Below, piece by piece: positions 24,024-36,200 of a stretch of DNA of 64,000 bases. The position numbers and the translations under genes were made by a program. This stretch comes from Halocafeteria seosinensis (Eukaryota; Sar; Bigyra; Bicosoecida): the NCBI GenBank assembly GCA_001687465.1, contig LVLI01000305.1, positions 155,391 to 219,390 on the forward strand, written 5' to 3'. How positions within the stretch are numbered: position 1 is the stretch's first letter; every line of letters begins with the position of its first letter. The notes beneath the pieces were generated by a model that searched no databases, was not told the DNA's origin, and was given only the letters and a program-made list of their open reading frames with translations.

Positions 24024-25230
24024 TCAGTTCCATATTCGCACAGTTCCATCAAAGCATGCGGTCAGTATTTGTTTACCAAACAGTTTTGGATTTGTGTCAA
24101 TGCCGCAGACGACGGTGTTATTCTTGTACTGTTCATGTGCCTTATGCTGGAACCTTACCATTTCTTTACCGCTTACAAGTTCCCACAATCGAGCACAGCC
24201 TGTTTCATCAGCACCGACGACATACCTATCTGTTGACATGAATGCTGACTGCAAGGGATATTCACTGTGAATATGCCCACTGTAAGTGGCAAGTTGCTCT
24301 CCCATATTCCAGTCTAGCAAACGAACAGCGCCTCCATGAGTGGCAGCAGTGTGTCGTGCAGAAGTCTTGCTGCTGTTTTCCGAGCCCACATCTGATAGTT
24401 CCAGGGTCAAATGACGCCTACTCTTTGCTTGCCTCATGCAGGAAGCCAATAGGCAGTCATTGTTGTGGGAGATGGATACATTAGTCACTGGAGATCCTAG
24501 ATCGTCCTCGAAGAGTTCTCCTTTTCGAAGATCGTATGTTCTCACCTTCCCATCAACACTCCCTGTTACTACTGCAAATCCATCCGAGTGTACGTCGATG
24601 GAGGTGATGCTATCCGTGGCATCCGAGAGCGTTTGAATGGGTTTTCCTGGACGAGCTCTCAAGTCCCACATTTGCACCGTCTTATCTTCCGATCCGGACA
24701 GGAGCACATTGGAATCGGGTGAGCTGAACCTCACGCAATTGATGTGCCCTTGATGACCAAAACACCTCCGTGTGACCGTATCCTTGGACACACTCCAGAC
24801 GTAGACAGGTTTATCGCGGCCACAGGAAGCAAACATGTCATTGTCATGTGCTCTGCACAAATTCCATTCATTCTGCTTACGAGTATGCGCGTGAGCAGTA
24901 ATAACAGAGAGGTACTTACACGGCCACATCGTACACAGCACTGCTATGGACTTTATCCCATGTTTTCACCAACATAGCTGTCTCCGTCTCCTGCTTCTTG
25001 GATTTCTTTCTCCGGGGAGGCTCTTCCGGGGAGGTCTGTTCCTCTCCTTCTCCCCGGGAATTCTTATGCGGGTTCCACAGACGGACGGTCTTATCATGCC
25101 CTGCCGTCATGCAATAGTTGCCATCTGACGTGAATTTGGCTCGAAAGACGGCGCCTCGATGGCCTACACAACGCCGTACTTCGCGGCCCTGCGGCAGATC
25201 ATCATCCTCTGCAGACTTGTTGGATGACAT
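24024..25230 (-). CDS. WDR83: WD40-repeat protein, WDR83/MORG1-like (2 exons)
   Basis: Exons 25230-24920 and 24852-24024 give 379 residues. Seven beta-propeller blades are recognisable, starting CVGHRGAVFRAKFTSDGNYC, KTVRLWNP, GRDKPVYVWSV, GHQGHINCVRFSSPDSNVLL, SGSEDKTVQMWDLRARPGKP, GSVDGKVRTYDLRKGELFED and ending CFDGTVRIWN. Order and spacing match WDR83 (MAPK organizer 1), which scaffolds ERK signalling and is also found in spliceosomes. Two insertions lengthen the protein over the usual about 315 residues: a charged Lys/Glu-rich linker after blade 1, and a Ser/His-rich stretch (MRQAKSRRHLT... to ...TAATHGGA) inside a later blade. The second could be a small unspliced intron, since GTAGGC and a downstream GAG frame it in matching phase. 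Shares a very short divergent promoter with the next gene. Confidence 0.85.
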
Positions 25231-25272
25231 TAGTTGTTTACTATAGGATGAATACAATTAGTAACAATAATA
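25231..25272. promoter_or_regulatory. 42-bp divergent intergenic region
   Basis: The WDR83-like start codon (25230, minus) and the next start codon (25273, plus) are separated by only 42 bp. Both promoters and 5' UTRs must overlap here or extend into the opposite gene. The spacer is AT-rich (AATACAATTAGTAACAATAA). Confidence 0.6.
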
Positions 25273-25943
25273 ATGTCTCAAAATCAATCCGGAGGCCGTA
25301 CACAACCTCCTCCTCCTCCTCAGCAGCAGCAACAGCAACAGCAGCAACAACAACAACAACAACGACAGTATCAGCATAAGCAGTTGGTGCCGGATATTAT
25401 ACAGCTACGGGCGATACAGCCCCTTGTTGGAGTCGATGCGCATACCGCCAACGCGAACCCCTACGGAACTATACGCGTGAATGGGATGGGGTTCCTGTCT
25501 TTGGTCTCCAGCACGGCATCTCTCACGCTCTGGAGAGTCTTGGAACGAGGTAAGAATCCAATCCCATCATGCTCCTTTACTTGGCTAGTTTTTTCTTGTA
25601 CGCCATTGTGTGTATGTGTGCGTGTGTGGTTTTGCAGCCGAAATTATACGCAGACGACGAGAGGAGTACGCGCAGGCTTTTGGAAGTGAGGGGTCCACAG
25701 CCAACATATCCCGAGCAGATATACTGGAAGCATACAGGCAATTGAACGCGGAGGGACGTATCCATCCCAAGACGCAAACTCGCGCAATGCGAGAAGGATC
25801 ACAAGCGCAGCCATTTCACAAAATGGAAGGGTTCAGGTAACATCTGGATATCACTTTGTTGCTAACGCTACTGTAGTACGGCAGGCCACGCAAGTGTGCG
25901 TAGAATGATGGACACACGGTGGAATGAACGAAACTACACATGA
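25273..25943 (+). CDS. Small polyQ protein of unknown function (3 exons)
   Basis: Exons 25273-25549, 25638-25836 and 25877-25943 join in matching phases to give 180 residues. The N-terminus has five Pro followed by 14 Gln (residues 17-30, mixed CAG and CAA codons). The rest is folded-looking, with a conserved-looking hydrophobic segment (NPYGTIRVNGMGFLSLVSST) and a basic helix (ERAEIIRRRREEYAQAFGS). I do not recognise the family. A nuclear or RNA-associated role would be a guess. The second intron is only 40 nt, the shortest in the window; if it is not removed, the protein ends at 25840, four codons shorter than the exon implies. Divergent with the WDR83-like gene. Confidence 0.65.
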
Positions 25944-26012
25944 GAGGAAGTTGGTACACGTATAAATACCATAGGTATATTCTTGTCAATGAATAGCCCA
26001 ACCGAGGATCGT

Positions 26013-28493
26013 TTACATAATCACACAATTCTGGTTTTGGTTTTGAGCTTGACCCTCCCTAATTCGAGCAGGAGTACCAGGTGCCCCAGGCTGCACGGGT
26101 ACACCATCCACCATGCTCACTTCCCTGCCTTCATCATCAAGTAGGACGGCCTTATCCCCTTGATTGTTCCAGATATATCTGGAGGTCCAGTACAAATGCC
26201 GAGGTGGGTCCTCCATACTTGCAGCGCCCGGACCAGACCAAACAGTGACAGTCTCCCCAGGTTGCAAGACAAAGTTATCCGGAAACCTAAAGGTCTGTTC
26301 ACCTATGTCGCTGCGAAGCGACCATCCATCCATGTTCAACGGTTCCTCCAAGCGGTTCTCAACAGACACCTTCTCTTCCACAAGATCAACACTAAAGCCC
26401 GTCCCTTGCCGCAATTGTTCATCTGCCGGTTCTAAGCCTTCTTCAGTCATTTCTACACTGTCAACACTTGAGGATCTGCTGCGAGTCTGTGGAATATGGG
26501 TATCGTGCGTGCGGCTACGTCGTGCGTAGCCGGCGCGTTTCTTCGAAGAGCTTTGCCTCGTCTGTCTCCTCGTAGTTGGACGACTAGGAGAAGCAGCCGT
26601 GTCTACATCGTCGGCGCCGGCATCCTCCTCGTCATCGGCAACGTCGCCTTGCTCGGAAGCTTCGTCTCGAGTACTCTGCTTACGGCTTTTCCTTGCAGCC
26701 TCGCTATGAGAAGCAGTGGCTCTTGTTCTCTTTCTTGTCGATGACGACGACATCTCTAAGCTGCTACTGCTAAACTGTTCCGTGGATTCAATATGAGAGA
26801 TTCTATCCGACGCGGACCGTGGAGCTGGTGCGTTCGACACCTCCTCAGCAGCGCGTTCAATCTCCTCGCGGGCTGCAGCAGCACGCCCTGTTCTATCTGG
26901 AACATATTCTGTGTTTCCCCCGAGCAAGGGACGACTATTGGGACTTTGCAGGTTATAGTAGTTTTCCTCATCCTCCAGGATGCGGCGGTAGTGATCGATC
27001 TCTGCATCAAGGTTAATCTTGACATCCATCAGTTCATTGAATTCATCCTGAGTTGCTTCCTTGGCCTCGCGTTCAGCCGCCACTTGAGCTTGAAGTCGCT
27101 TGAGAGATTGATGGTATTCATCTTCAGCCGATAGTAGCTGCTCTTCTGCCTTCTTCAGCTTCCCTTGGAGAACGTTTACATACTGCTGATGCTTCTGCTC
27201 GGTGTCTCGCATTTCATTCCATTCTGATCGCAAACGTTCGCTTTCTTCCCGCGCCGACTCTACGCGATCATGTAATTGACCGATTTCGTCTTCGTACTGT
27301 TGGCGCAAGTCTACCTCTAGCTGCTCTAGCTTCTCATTCAAATATTTCTCCCAATCTTCTCGAGCCTTTTGCAGCTGCGTTTTTGCTCTAGCTTGTGCAT
27401 CCGCCAACTCAGTATCATACCGTTGTTTCAGGTCATTCCGCTCCGTTTCAAGGGATTCTCTTCTCGATTTTTCTCTTTGAAGCCTGCGATAAACGAGGTA
27501 AGCGAAGGTCAATGGGAGGTCGGCTGTGAAACGCTCAAGTATCCACTTACTCGTTGTTGACTTCCGTCTTCTCGCTAAGTGCTTGTTCCAATTGATCCCG
27601 GAGTTGTTCAGCATTGTCTTCCGCGCTAGCAAGACGGTTCTTCAGATGTTTCACTTCCTCCTCCAGCTCACGGGCTCTTTCACGATACTGGTTTCTATCA
27701 CGCTTTATCTGAGCATAGTCATGGGTCTCCTGTCTGAGTTTCTCCAAGTCAGCTTCCGCTCTTTCAGCCCTGTTCTGCTCTTCTCGTGACTCTCTTCTAG
27801 CTTCCTCGAGGGACTTCGTCAACTCCTGGACCTGTTCCTCATGTTCTTCTGTAAACCGGCTGAACTTTTCGTTGTATTCCTCTATCGTTGTATTGACCTG
27901 TTCAGCGAGTCTATCACGTTCATCTCGAAGAGCTTTGTGGAAAGATACTGGAGTTCAATAAAGTATACAACGGATAGAATCGTATACGGTTACCGCCCGT
28001 CGAAGTGAAGGTTGAGTCACATACCATAGTTTTCCAAACGAGTATTCAAATGTTGCAGATCCTGCTGCTCTTTGGCGCGTGAAGGCTTGTGCGGAGTCGG
28101 TGTTTTCCCTCGCAGACTGCCCACGCTGCTCCGACGTTGCTCAGTAGTCTCTGAGCGCTCGGTGCCCGGAGTGTGCCTTGCCCAGGCACCCGAGGAGGAG
28201 CTATTAGGCCCTAACGAATGACCTCTACGAGTGGTCGTCGTGGTGCTGGTCCTCCTCACAGAGCTTGAATGATGCTCTTCCTCATGAGTGGCTTTGCGCG
28301 ATGAAGAGCCAGCGGAGGCGCTCTTCTTGACGGACGATTGCTGCTGTCTTGTTTGAGGAGGGCTAACCATGGCCGTATCTTCGGACCCCTCCTCTGCTGT
28401 ACCGACATCTCTTTCAGTATTTGCATTATTTTCAGCCTCGGATTCCTCTGCAGCTTTGCGCTGAGCGCGTTTCTGCTTTCGCTTGGATGGCAT
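26013..28493 (-). CDS. Lamin: head, coiled-coil rod, NLS, lamin-tail domain and CaaX (3 exons)
   Basis: Exons 28493-28025, 27947-27551 and 27483-26013 give 778 residues. Domain order: basic Ser/Thr-rich head; rod starting with QDLQHLNTRLENY (about 144-156), close to the start of metazoan coil 1A; continuous heptads to DEFNELMDVKINLDAEIDHY and RRILEDEE (about 436-462), the conserved rod end; a basic NLS-like tail (SSSTRKRTRA, SSKKRAGYARRSR); a lamin-tail immunoglobulin-like domain (about 651-751, MDGWSLRSDIGEQTFRFPDN ... LQPGETVTVWSG ... WNNQGDKAVLLDDEG); and a C-terminal CVIM farnesylation box. This is the full lamin plan, so the protein should assemble filaments under the nuclear envelope. 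Lamins are known outside animals in a few protist groups. Introns are 77 and 67 nt. The start ATG is followed by a Lys/Arg-rich stretch (PSKRKQKRAQRK) that could itself be nuclear-targeting. Confidence 0.9.
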
Positions 28494-29851
28494 CGTATTT
28501 GGAGCGTCTATTTTCCGTTGCCTGACCTCTGGCTTTCAAAAAATCGCGCGCCAAACAGACGAATATTCGGGCACAGATATGTGAACACACGGAATATCGT
28601 TTGAGAAAGGACGATCTTCTAAAAAGCAACTTTGCGGGCTGCTCAAAGGCTGATACTGGTCAACAAACCACCAAATAAAAGAGCTTTGTACTGTCTTCTT
28701 TCTACCTTCTAGCGGGGCGGGATTCGTCCCGGCTGCCGGCCCGGCATACGCGGAGTCAGTGGGCCACTGGGTTACCAGTCTGGGTACTCTTTCCGGGCGA
28801 AAGTTCCAATCCACTCAGAGCACTTTCTGAAGTGACTTAGGCTCTCTGCCCTCTCTATAGTCGGACTTCGTCCGAAAGTATATTACCTATTAGGCTGTTT
28901 AACGCATTAGTAGAACGAAACTGAAAAGGGGAAGCGGAAGTACACAGTTCAGCAGTCCGCAGTGGAAGTCATCTTAATAATGTTATTGCCTAAAAGAAGC
29001 AAAATACCTCGCTGAGGCTGGGATATAAGAAAGGGTAAAGTGGCTCTGAAGCAGAGAAGTTTGGTTGTTCTACAAGACAGACTGTAGGCGCACTAACAGT
29101 TGTTACCGCGCTTGAAGAGATTCGGGACGAGAATTCCATTCATTATCTTAAGAATATAACGAAATGATGCATTCGTTTTAACTGATCGAACACACACGCC
29201 ATGCTATTACAGATCATGGGTGAATCTGCTGCTTACATGTATGAGGCCTCGAGGAATCAAGCGATAGACCTTCCCTAACTTCCTCTCAATATAATACGTT
29301 CCCTATTTTATTTGTGTCTCATAATTGCTGTACAGCTCTTCCACACAAGAAAGTTATACATGGTGGTACATACAGATGAAGATATAACGATATCATATCC
29401 TTTCCTGTGGAAATTGCAACCGGAACCTGCCGCACTGTATCTCATCTCATATCGTACCACATGGTACCTTCAGTGTGCCACCACATGGCATTGTAAACAA
29501 TGGCAATTCGTCATACCGTTGTACAGTTCTGGTACAGAGCGTTTGTAACAAAGGGTACCATATTACAATTTGATAACTTCAAATGGTATGCTGTCAACCT
29601 TGACCATACATCAGTGAAGTGGACGATGGTGGTACCACCCTCATGCTCATGAGCCACCAGCCGCAGACACTGCTACATTTACTCACAACTGATTCCATGG
29701 TACTCACTACAGTATCTCTAATCAACACACACAGATCTCTAAGCAGTATCCTGTGAAGTTCAAGCAGTGGGGACTGGCTACGCTTGTTGGTGGTTGTCTA
29801 AGAGCCAGGGTTGGCTGTTGGTTCGGCAAATGGACCTAAAAATTGCATCTA
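28494..29851. other. Intergenic between divergent lamin and ASH2-like genes
   Basis: No supported gene. From about 29340 to 29705 the sequence is studded with GGTACC and GTACAG words, part of a pattern seen in other intergenic regions of the window. No tRNA-like cloverleaf was found by eye. Confidence 0.5.
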
Positions 29852-31646
29852 ATGGCATCTTCTCCTGCTACTGTCAGCCTGGCGGCACCGACAAGCATGT
29901 CGCAGAATGGCACCACGCCTACAGGACGATCTGGGGATGCAGGTGGGCTGGGGGCTACAGCTAATGGAACAAGCACTGCCAGTAGTATGGAGGATGTCTC
30001 TCCCGCAAGCGCCGGTACTACGCCAGCACGACGAGGAGTGTTGTCCAAAAAGAAAAGCAGAGCGCCGCCCAAGTTTTTCAAACCCTACACGGTCCCGGAT
30101 TCACCCGAAGCCATGCGCACTATTGAGGCTGTTTCCTGCTCATCAAATACAGAGACAACTACCACCAATGGGGTGGAACTTACCCCGGAGAAAGTGACAG
30201 TGGCTTCCTTAGGAACCAGGGAGACTGCTGGCGCTTTTCAACCGGGAACCGCAACAGTAGCTTCTAGTGAAGTGTCTAGCATCCGGGAAGCTCCCCAGGC
30301 GCAGGAAACAGCAATGACGTCGTCACAAACCAGCGAAGTAACTGTTAGCGGTCAAGCGTCTCATACGGTAGAAACTGCAGTGGCATCGTCAGTCCCTGAC
30401 GATGCCACTCAAGCCATGACTGCCGCTTCAGATACGGATACCACCGCAGCTTCTGGGACTAATTCGTCCATGACGACGACAGACAGCAACACTACACACG
30501 AGGGGAGCTCATTGGGAAAACGAGATCATGGTTCTTCAGCGGAGAAGACCGAGGGCGAAAGCGCTGTAGACAGGTGAGCAGACGAAATAAACAGGTCGGG
30601 TTTCGACTGTTTAGCCCTTACGTAGTGGTGATTATAAATGCAGATATCGCTGTAAAAAGAGTAAAGCTGAGCAAAGTACCGAGTTAGTTCATTTTCGGAA
30701 CGAGGACGTGCAGAGTGGTATGGAGATATCCATGCAAGATACGGTATTGTCTTGTTTGAAGGTGCGTATACACTGGGGTACTCGTTTTCAAAGTGGTGTT
30801 ATATTCTACTAGGAATGGGACAAACAGGGACATCGAATGGCTCGAAGTAGTCATGCCGTACTTCGAGGTAGTGGGTGCTGGTATTTTGAATTCGAAATAC
30901 TACCTACACACTATAGAGTCCGCGAAAAGGTCAGCAGCGGAGATAAGACCAACGAGGCGAATTCAGCTCGCATTACTATGCAACAAATTGGTCAAGTTCG
31001 AGTGGGACTAGCGACGAATAAAGCCGATGTGAACTGCTCAGTTGGGTTCGACGGTCATTCGTGGAGCATCAGAGGACAGAATGGCTCGAAAGTTCACCAG
31101 GGTGCTCGCATCCCTTACGGCGATCCTTTACGTAAGTTGTGTGTGTGTGCACATATATATATCAACAACCATTTTGTACGCGTATGTTTAATGGTACTTC
31201 CGTTGGCAGAAGCTGGAGATGTTGTTGGTTGTGTACTCTTTGTAGGAGCCCCCGATTCCAATCACCACAACGAGGAGCAGTCGTTTGAGTGCAGTCTGAC
31301 CGCATCAGAGACACCGTACCTACGGTTGAGCAACTCAGATACAGGGACTGTTCACTCCCACTCTAGAACATTGCCAGTTCGCTCTTATGTTAGGTTTTAT
31401 ATCAACGGCAAAGATCAAGGGATTGCATTTGTGAATCTTACAGATGCACAAAAGTACTACGCAGCTGCTTCTTGCTACTTGGGTGGCAGTGTAAGATTGA
31501 ACGGTGGTCCCCACTTCACTTTTCCACCGCCGACCTACGAGAGTACGATAGTACATGCAGCGAGGATGGAGGACGGGTCCATAAACTACCAGAAGGATAT
31601 ATGGCCCCAGGTGTGGACACCTCTGAGTGACTCTAATACCGAGTAA
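29852..31646 (+). CDS. ASH2-like SPRY-domain protein (COMPASS subunit candidate, 4 exons)
   Basis: Exons 29852-30573, 30644-30761, 30813-31131 and 31210-31646 give 531 residues. The first about 240 residues are Ser/Thr/Ala-rich and probably disordered. The C-terminal half is a SPRY domain of the ASH2L/Bre2 type: MARSSHAVLRGSGCWYFEFE, RVGLATNKADVNCSVGFDGH, SWSIRGQNGSKVHQG, GDVVGCVLF, then VRFYINGKDQGIAFVNL and FTFPPPTY. In animals and fungi this domain binds RbBP5 and stimulates H3K4 methylation by SET1/MLL complexes. The PHD/winged-helix part of ASH2L is not evident, so it is a Bre2-like short form. The second exon (CKKSKAEQSTELVHF) carries a basic stretch that may be a nuclear signal. It converges on the eS10 gene with 134 bp between stops. 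Confidence 0.85.
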
Positions 31647-31780
31647 ACGCGACATTTGTGCGTTTTATGTATTCATATGTTTGAAAGGATATCTGTTGCT
31701 AGTTGTCCCCTAGTCATTCCCGAGATCATCAAGAAAATATCGTAATTTACAATTTCATGTGTACTAACAGGTGTTAAAAC

Positions 31781-32481
31781 TTATGCTCCACGGCCAATGC
31801 CTCCACCTCTTCTGTAGTCACCACCACCGAACTTAGGACGGAACTCTCCTGAAGGAGCACCTTTATCACCGCGGCCAAAGCCACCACCGCGGCCTCCACC
31901 TTCTTGGCGTTCACCTCCAGGGCGGGCTGCTTTGGTTGTGGGCCTCATCAGAGTTGCCGGCTGGATTTCGCTAGGCAAAGCAAGGTAATTACGAAGGTAT
32001 TCGATTCCTTCATCAGTGAGAAAGTAGTAAAACCAGCGCCAGTTGTAGATCAAACGGACGTATCCTCTGGAGTTTAATGACTTCATCACTTGCATCACAT
32101 GCAGATTAGGTACCTTGCATTCTGCGTGGACCTCTTTGGAAGGGTCTTTCTTCACAGCAAGTGCTCCCTCTGCAAAAAAAATCCAACACCGACCGACGAA
32201 ACGTGAGTTATACCGATACTATAAGAAGAATCCAGGGTATGTCTGTCATGAAGATGCTGGTGGAATCATCGGCGATATTTACTCCGATTAATACCACTAC
32301 GGAACGACTTGTGCCCTTGCCATCAACCCTCTTTTCTTTCCATCTTCGGCCGATTTCGCCGGCAAAAAGCTACCACCACTGGGACACATAGAGGCACACT
32401 ACACGCTAGGGGAGTTTGCCATAACTTACCTCTAAAGAGGGTAGAGTAGATAGCTACCCAATGAGACTTCGGCATAAACAT
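31781..32481 (-). CDS. RPS10: Ribosomal protein eS10 (2 exons)
   Basis: Component of the small cytosolic ribosomal subunit. Exon 1 (32481-32430) encodes MFMPKSHWVAIYSTLFR; exon 2 (32169-31781) continues EGALAVKKDPSKEVHAE and the diagnostic VPNLHVMQVMKSLNSRGYV, WRWFYYFLTDEGIEYLRNYL and LPSEIQPATL. It totals 146 residues with the usual Gly/Arg-rich tail (GGGRGGGFGRGD). The 260-nt intron is several times longer than others in the window and ends in a strong T8-GCAG acceptor. It may hold regulatory or snoRNA sequence, but no C/D box pair was identified. Confidence 0.96.
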
Positions 32482-33274
32482 CTTGGTCTGCTTGTGGGGT
32501 GGGAAACAGTGAAGATTTCAATCAAATAAACGGACTCTCTCTATCTTCAATCTGCACAGATGAAACCATAATCAGTGAATAAACATATGGTGGAGAATTC
32601 GTATCGTATGGAAGAGCGTATGAAATGCATACAGAGGAACAAGATGGCTGGCCCCTGTTTCAGGGGGAAACGGTATCATGGTCACAGCCTCCCCTTTGTA
32701 TCCCCCTTCCAGAAAACAACAAAAAGACCTGGTGCCGCTCACACCTCAATCAGACACAACCATCCCGGGCCTCAAGCCGCTCCCTCCATGGGACAGCTAA
32801 AAGAGCCTCACCACGGAGAAACATGGAGAAATAACATACCTTCCTTTCCTCAAGGGTCTCGGGACCATCAAAACATTGTAAGGGACAGGTAAACGAGGAC
32901 AAGCCTCCCAAAGGTCCTCCGAAATGGGTCTCACAAAAGATTGTTGTATTCTAACTCCAACTTCAAACACGGGTCCCGTGACGCGGAAGACAACGGTACC
33001 ACAAAAGGGACAAGGCGACTAACTTAAAGATTTGACGTTATTGCTGCGTCATAAAGGTGCACTTTTATTGAAAGCACTTGTGGAAACAGGATAGATGATG
33101 ATTGACCATGTATCGGTGCTCGAGTACATGCACAGCTAGAGGGCCACATGTGGATGGATTGAGCCATAATACAAAGTATTGACCAGAAAGTTCATTGCAT
33201 AAACTACGTCGAGCCTACCAGTTCTATAGACTACTCGATGCCGTAGTGCATTTCGTCAACGCGGATCTGTTCCA
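32482..33274. other. Intergenic, nothing recognised
   Basis: Divergent promoter region between eS10 and the IQ/WW protein. Short overlapping open frames only. Confidence 0.5.
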
Positions 33275-36200
33275 ATGTCTTCGTCCTCTGGAACCCCCAG
33301 CAGAGTGGACACACCTGAGCAGGATGCTCCTTCCTTCATTAGAATGGGATCATCCTCCAGAACCGCTTCATCATCCAGAGTAAAGCCATTGTCGAGATCA
33401 CACACAAAAGAAACGCACCAATCCACCCTTCGCACGGCTAGCACTTCGCCGCCCGAAGACAAGGAAGAATCAGCAGGGGACGAAGACGCTTATTATTTTA
33501 GTGAGCCGGTATGTGGTAAACTGTCCGGAAATGGTAGTGCTCGGCAGACCGTGGATATGGCAGTAACTCAGAGCTCTGGCTTTGATTGGACCAAGCGCTC
33601 ATCCGAAAGCAAAGGGCAACCAGATTCGCGCCCGCCTACATCTCCATTGCGAACTAGGAAGACAGTGAGCTCGAAGATTTCCAGCGATTCCCTTCTTGAG
33701 AAATTAAACGCCCGGAGAAAAACGTTGAAACCAATTTCCTTAGTTAGGCTAAAGAACAGAACAATTGATGAAATTCGCGGTCAGAGGGAGCCAATTAAAG
33801 TCCCGCAGCACCTTCAAGACAAGTATAATAAGTTTAACACTGAACGAGAACTCGTTCTTGCCTCAAGATGGGACATGCTGAAAAGCATTGTAAGTACAGT
33901 GTAAAACCCCAATGAACTTTCACACGTAATCTCTAACCAAAATCGTGGCGTTGCAGAGAACCAAAATTAAGGAACTGCCCAAAGCATTTGCCTGGAAAAA
34001 TTTCATGCATCAACTAACGCTTTATTGCGATAATAACATTGTCGATATAAATATTTTCAAGAACTGTGCAAAAGCGGTATACAAAGTTAGTGAGGCTTGG
34101 GTTCAAGACGAGCCCTACCAAATGGTCAGAATGAGGAAGTTGTCGTGGAAACACAAAGGCGCGGAAATAATGCAAGAGCTAGAAGAAATGTTTCCTATGT
34201 GGGCGATGGAAATTGGGGAAGGAGAATACATCCGTCGATTTCTGGACATTCGGGATCTAAAACTTGCCTGGCAGTAAGTCCTTTCAACCCGCTATCAATA
34301 TTCCTGCTACTCTGCTCTAACTGTATCATGCTGCGTTTCTTCAGCTTTTTTGCTGAAAAGGACAAAACTCTCTATATGTTGATTGAAGATGCCGTTAAAA
34401 TCTTTGATAGAAAGGAACCATCCGTTGGAGAGCCGTGTATAGGTGCTGCGGAGATGGCTCGTGTGCTGGCCTTACCTATTGTCAAGTTGAACGATCTAGA
34501 AACGGTGTACAAGCTAACTGGTAACGCATTTGCATCAAAACCGATTAAGCCCGCTGAACCTCGAAAAGTACTTTATACGAAAGATGGGATCAGACAAACT
34601 CTCTTGACTAGTGTCCTCTCGAGACTTTTTGTCTCAAGCTCTAATAGAGTGAACGGAATCCAACTTCTGCAAATTGAGTCAATGTACGCTCCTGTGCTGT
34701 GCAAGAAACTTGTAAAACGGCGCACTCAGCACTTCAACACGCGTAAAGCACTACGCTTCCGCTTGAAGCGGTATTGCGCTAGCACCATCAAGCAGTGGAA
34801 GAAAATGGTATTCTTCCGCAAACTCTTAAGGAATACTATTAAGAAATTCGAATACAAAAGACTACAAAATTTTGCCCGGGATCTGCTATGGCAATGGAGT
34901 ACGACTTCTCTTGAAACTAGAGTAGCAATAGCTGTGCAAAGTGCGTGGAGAGGAAGAAGAGTTCGAATCGCATTCTTCCGCGCCGCAAATGCGAGATTCT
35001 TAGCCGAACAACTGGAACACTGGTGGCAATGGCATAAATTTGGCAGAGCAGAATACAGAGAAAAAGTAGAAAAGAACCGCGTAGCTATAGAAGTTCAAAA
35101 ACTTGTTCGTGGCGTTTTGGCTAGAAAAGCGTTTATGCAACGGGGTTTGGCCGTCGATCCGCCAGTTGTCATCGCATTGCGTATTATGCTTAGACGTCGC
35201 GGAATCCCCCACCCAGAGCCCCCACTAAAGATTATTCAAGGTTTCGCTCGTATTATTATTGCAAAGCGAAAAGCTAACAAGCTTCGGGAGATTCGAGATA
35301 AGAGAATAGCCCAAATGAATGAGGAGAATAGACTCATTCGGAAACAGGAGAAGAGACTTCGCAGAATGCAAAGCAATTTGGACAGGTACATCAAACAATG
35401 TCTACAAGAACGAAATGAGAAACTCGCCGAAGAGAAGAAGAGACTAGAAACCAAGCAAAAGATGACTACGTTAGCAGCTGAGAGGAGGATGCGAAATCTG
35501 AAGAAAGAAAAAGAAGAGAGGAAGAACTCTTTTGAAGAGTCCAAGGTAAACCGGATCAAAGACCTGAAAGAAGAATGGAGTCGGGTAAACGCGGAAACAC
35601 GAGTAAAGATCGAAGAATACTGGACGAATATATTGTTTTACAAGAGACCTGAAGCGTCGGATCCCCGACGGGAAGAATATGACAAAGCGAAATATTCCTG
35701 GACAGGGAAGGCCGAAGAGTTGGCATTGGAAAGGCAAAACCATCCCGATATGAACGCCGTCGATGCAAAAAATTGGTTCATCAAGCAAAAGATCGACGAG
35801 GCGACCGCTCCTTGGGAAATCGAAATGGAGAAAAAGCGTTCTGAACTAACTAAACAACTTAGAAAAGAAGCTTTAGATTTGAAGAATAAGGAAGAGCAAG
35901 AAGAGAGGGATTATATTAACCGACTAACAGAAATCAGAAACAACTTCTTCTCTGTTATTATTGATAGAGCGGAGTTCCTCCGATACTTAAAAAGGGTGTG
36001 GATCAAAGGTTATGATATTGAAAATCATGCGTTCTTCTGGTATCAGACTGAGACGCAGCGAACAACTTATGAGAAACCAATTTCGTTGGGGTGGTCAGAC
36101 GTCGACATTCCCAGTCGCTGGGAAAGACATGTGTATCACAACGGACTGACATACTATTTCAACCCGGCTACTCACGAGTATTCCTTTGATCCTCCGGAAA

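Noticed and set aside
25321-25362. CRISPR-like or other array
   Set aside because: It is a CAG/CAA polyglutamine tract inside a reading frame. No CRISPR array is present anywhere in the window.
28536-28814. 92-codon minus-strand frame upstream of the lamin
   Set aside because: No similarity, no link to the lamin start; most likely 5' UTR or promoter.
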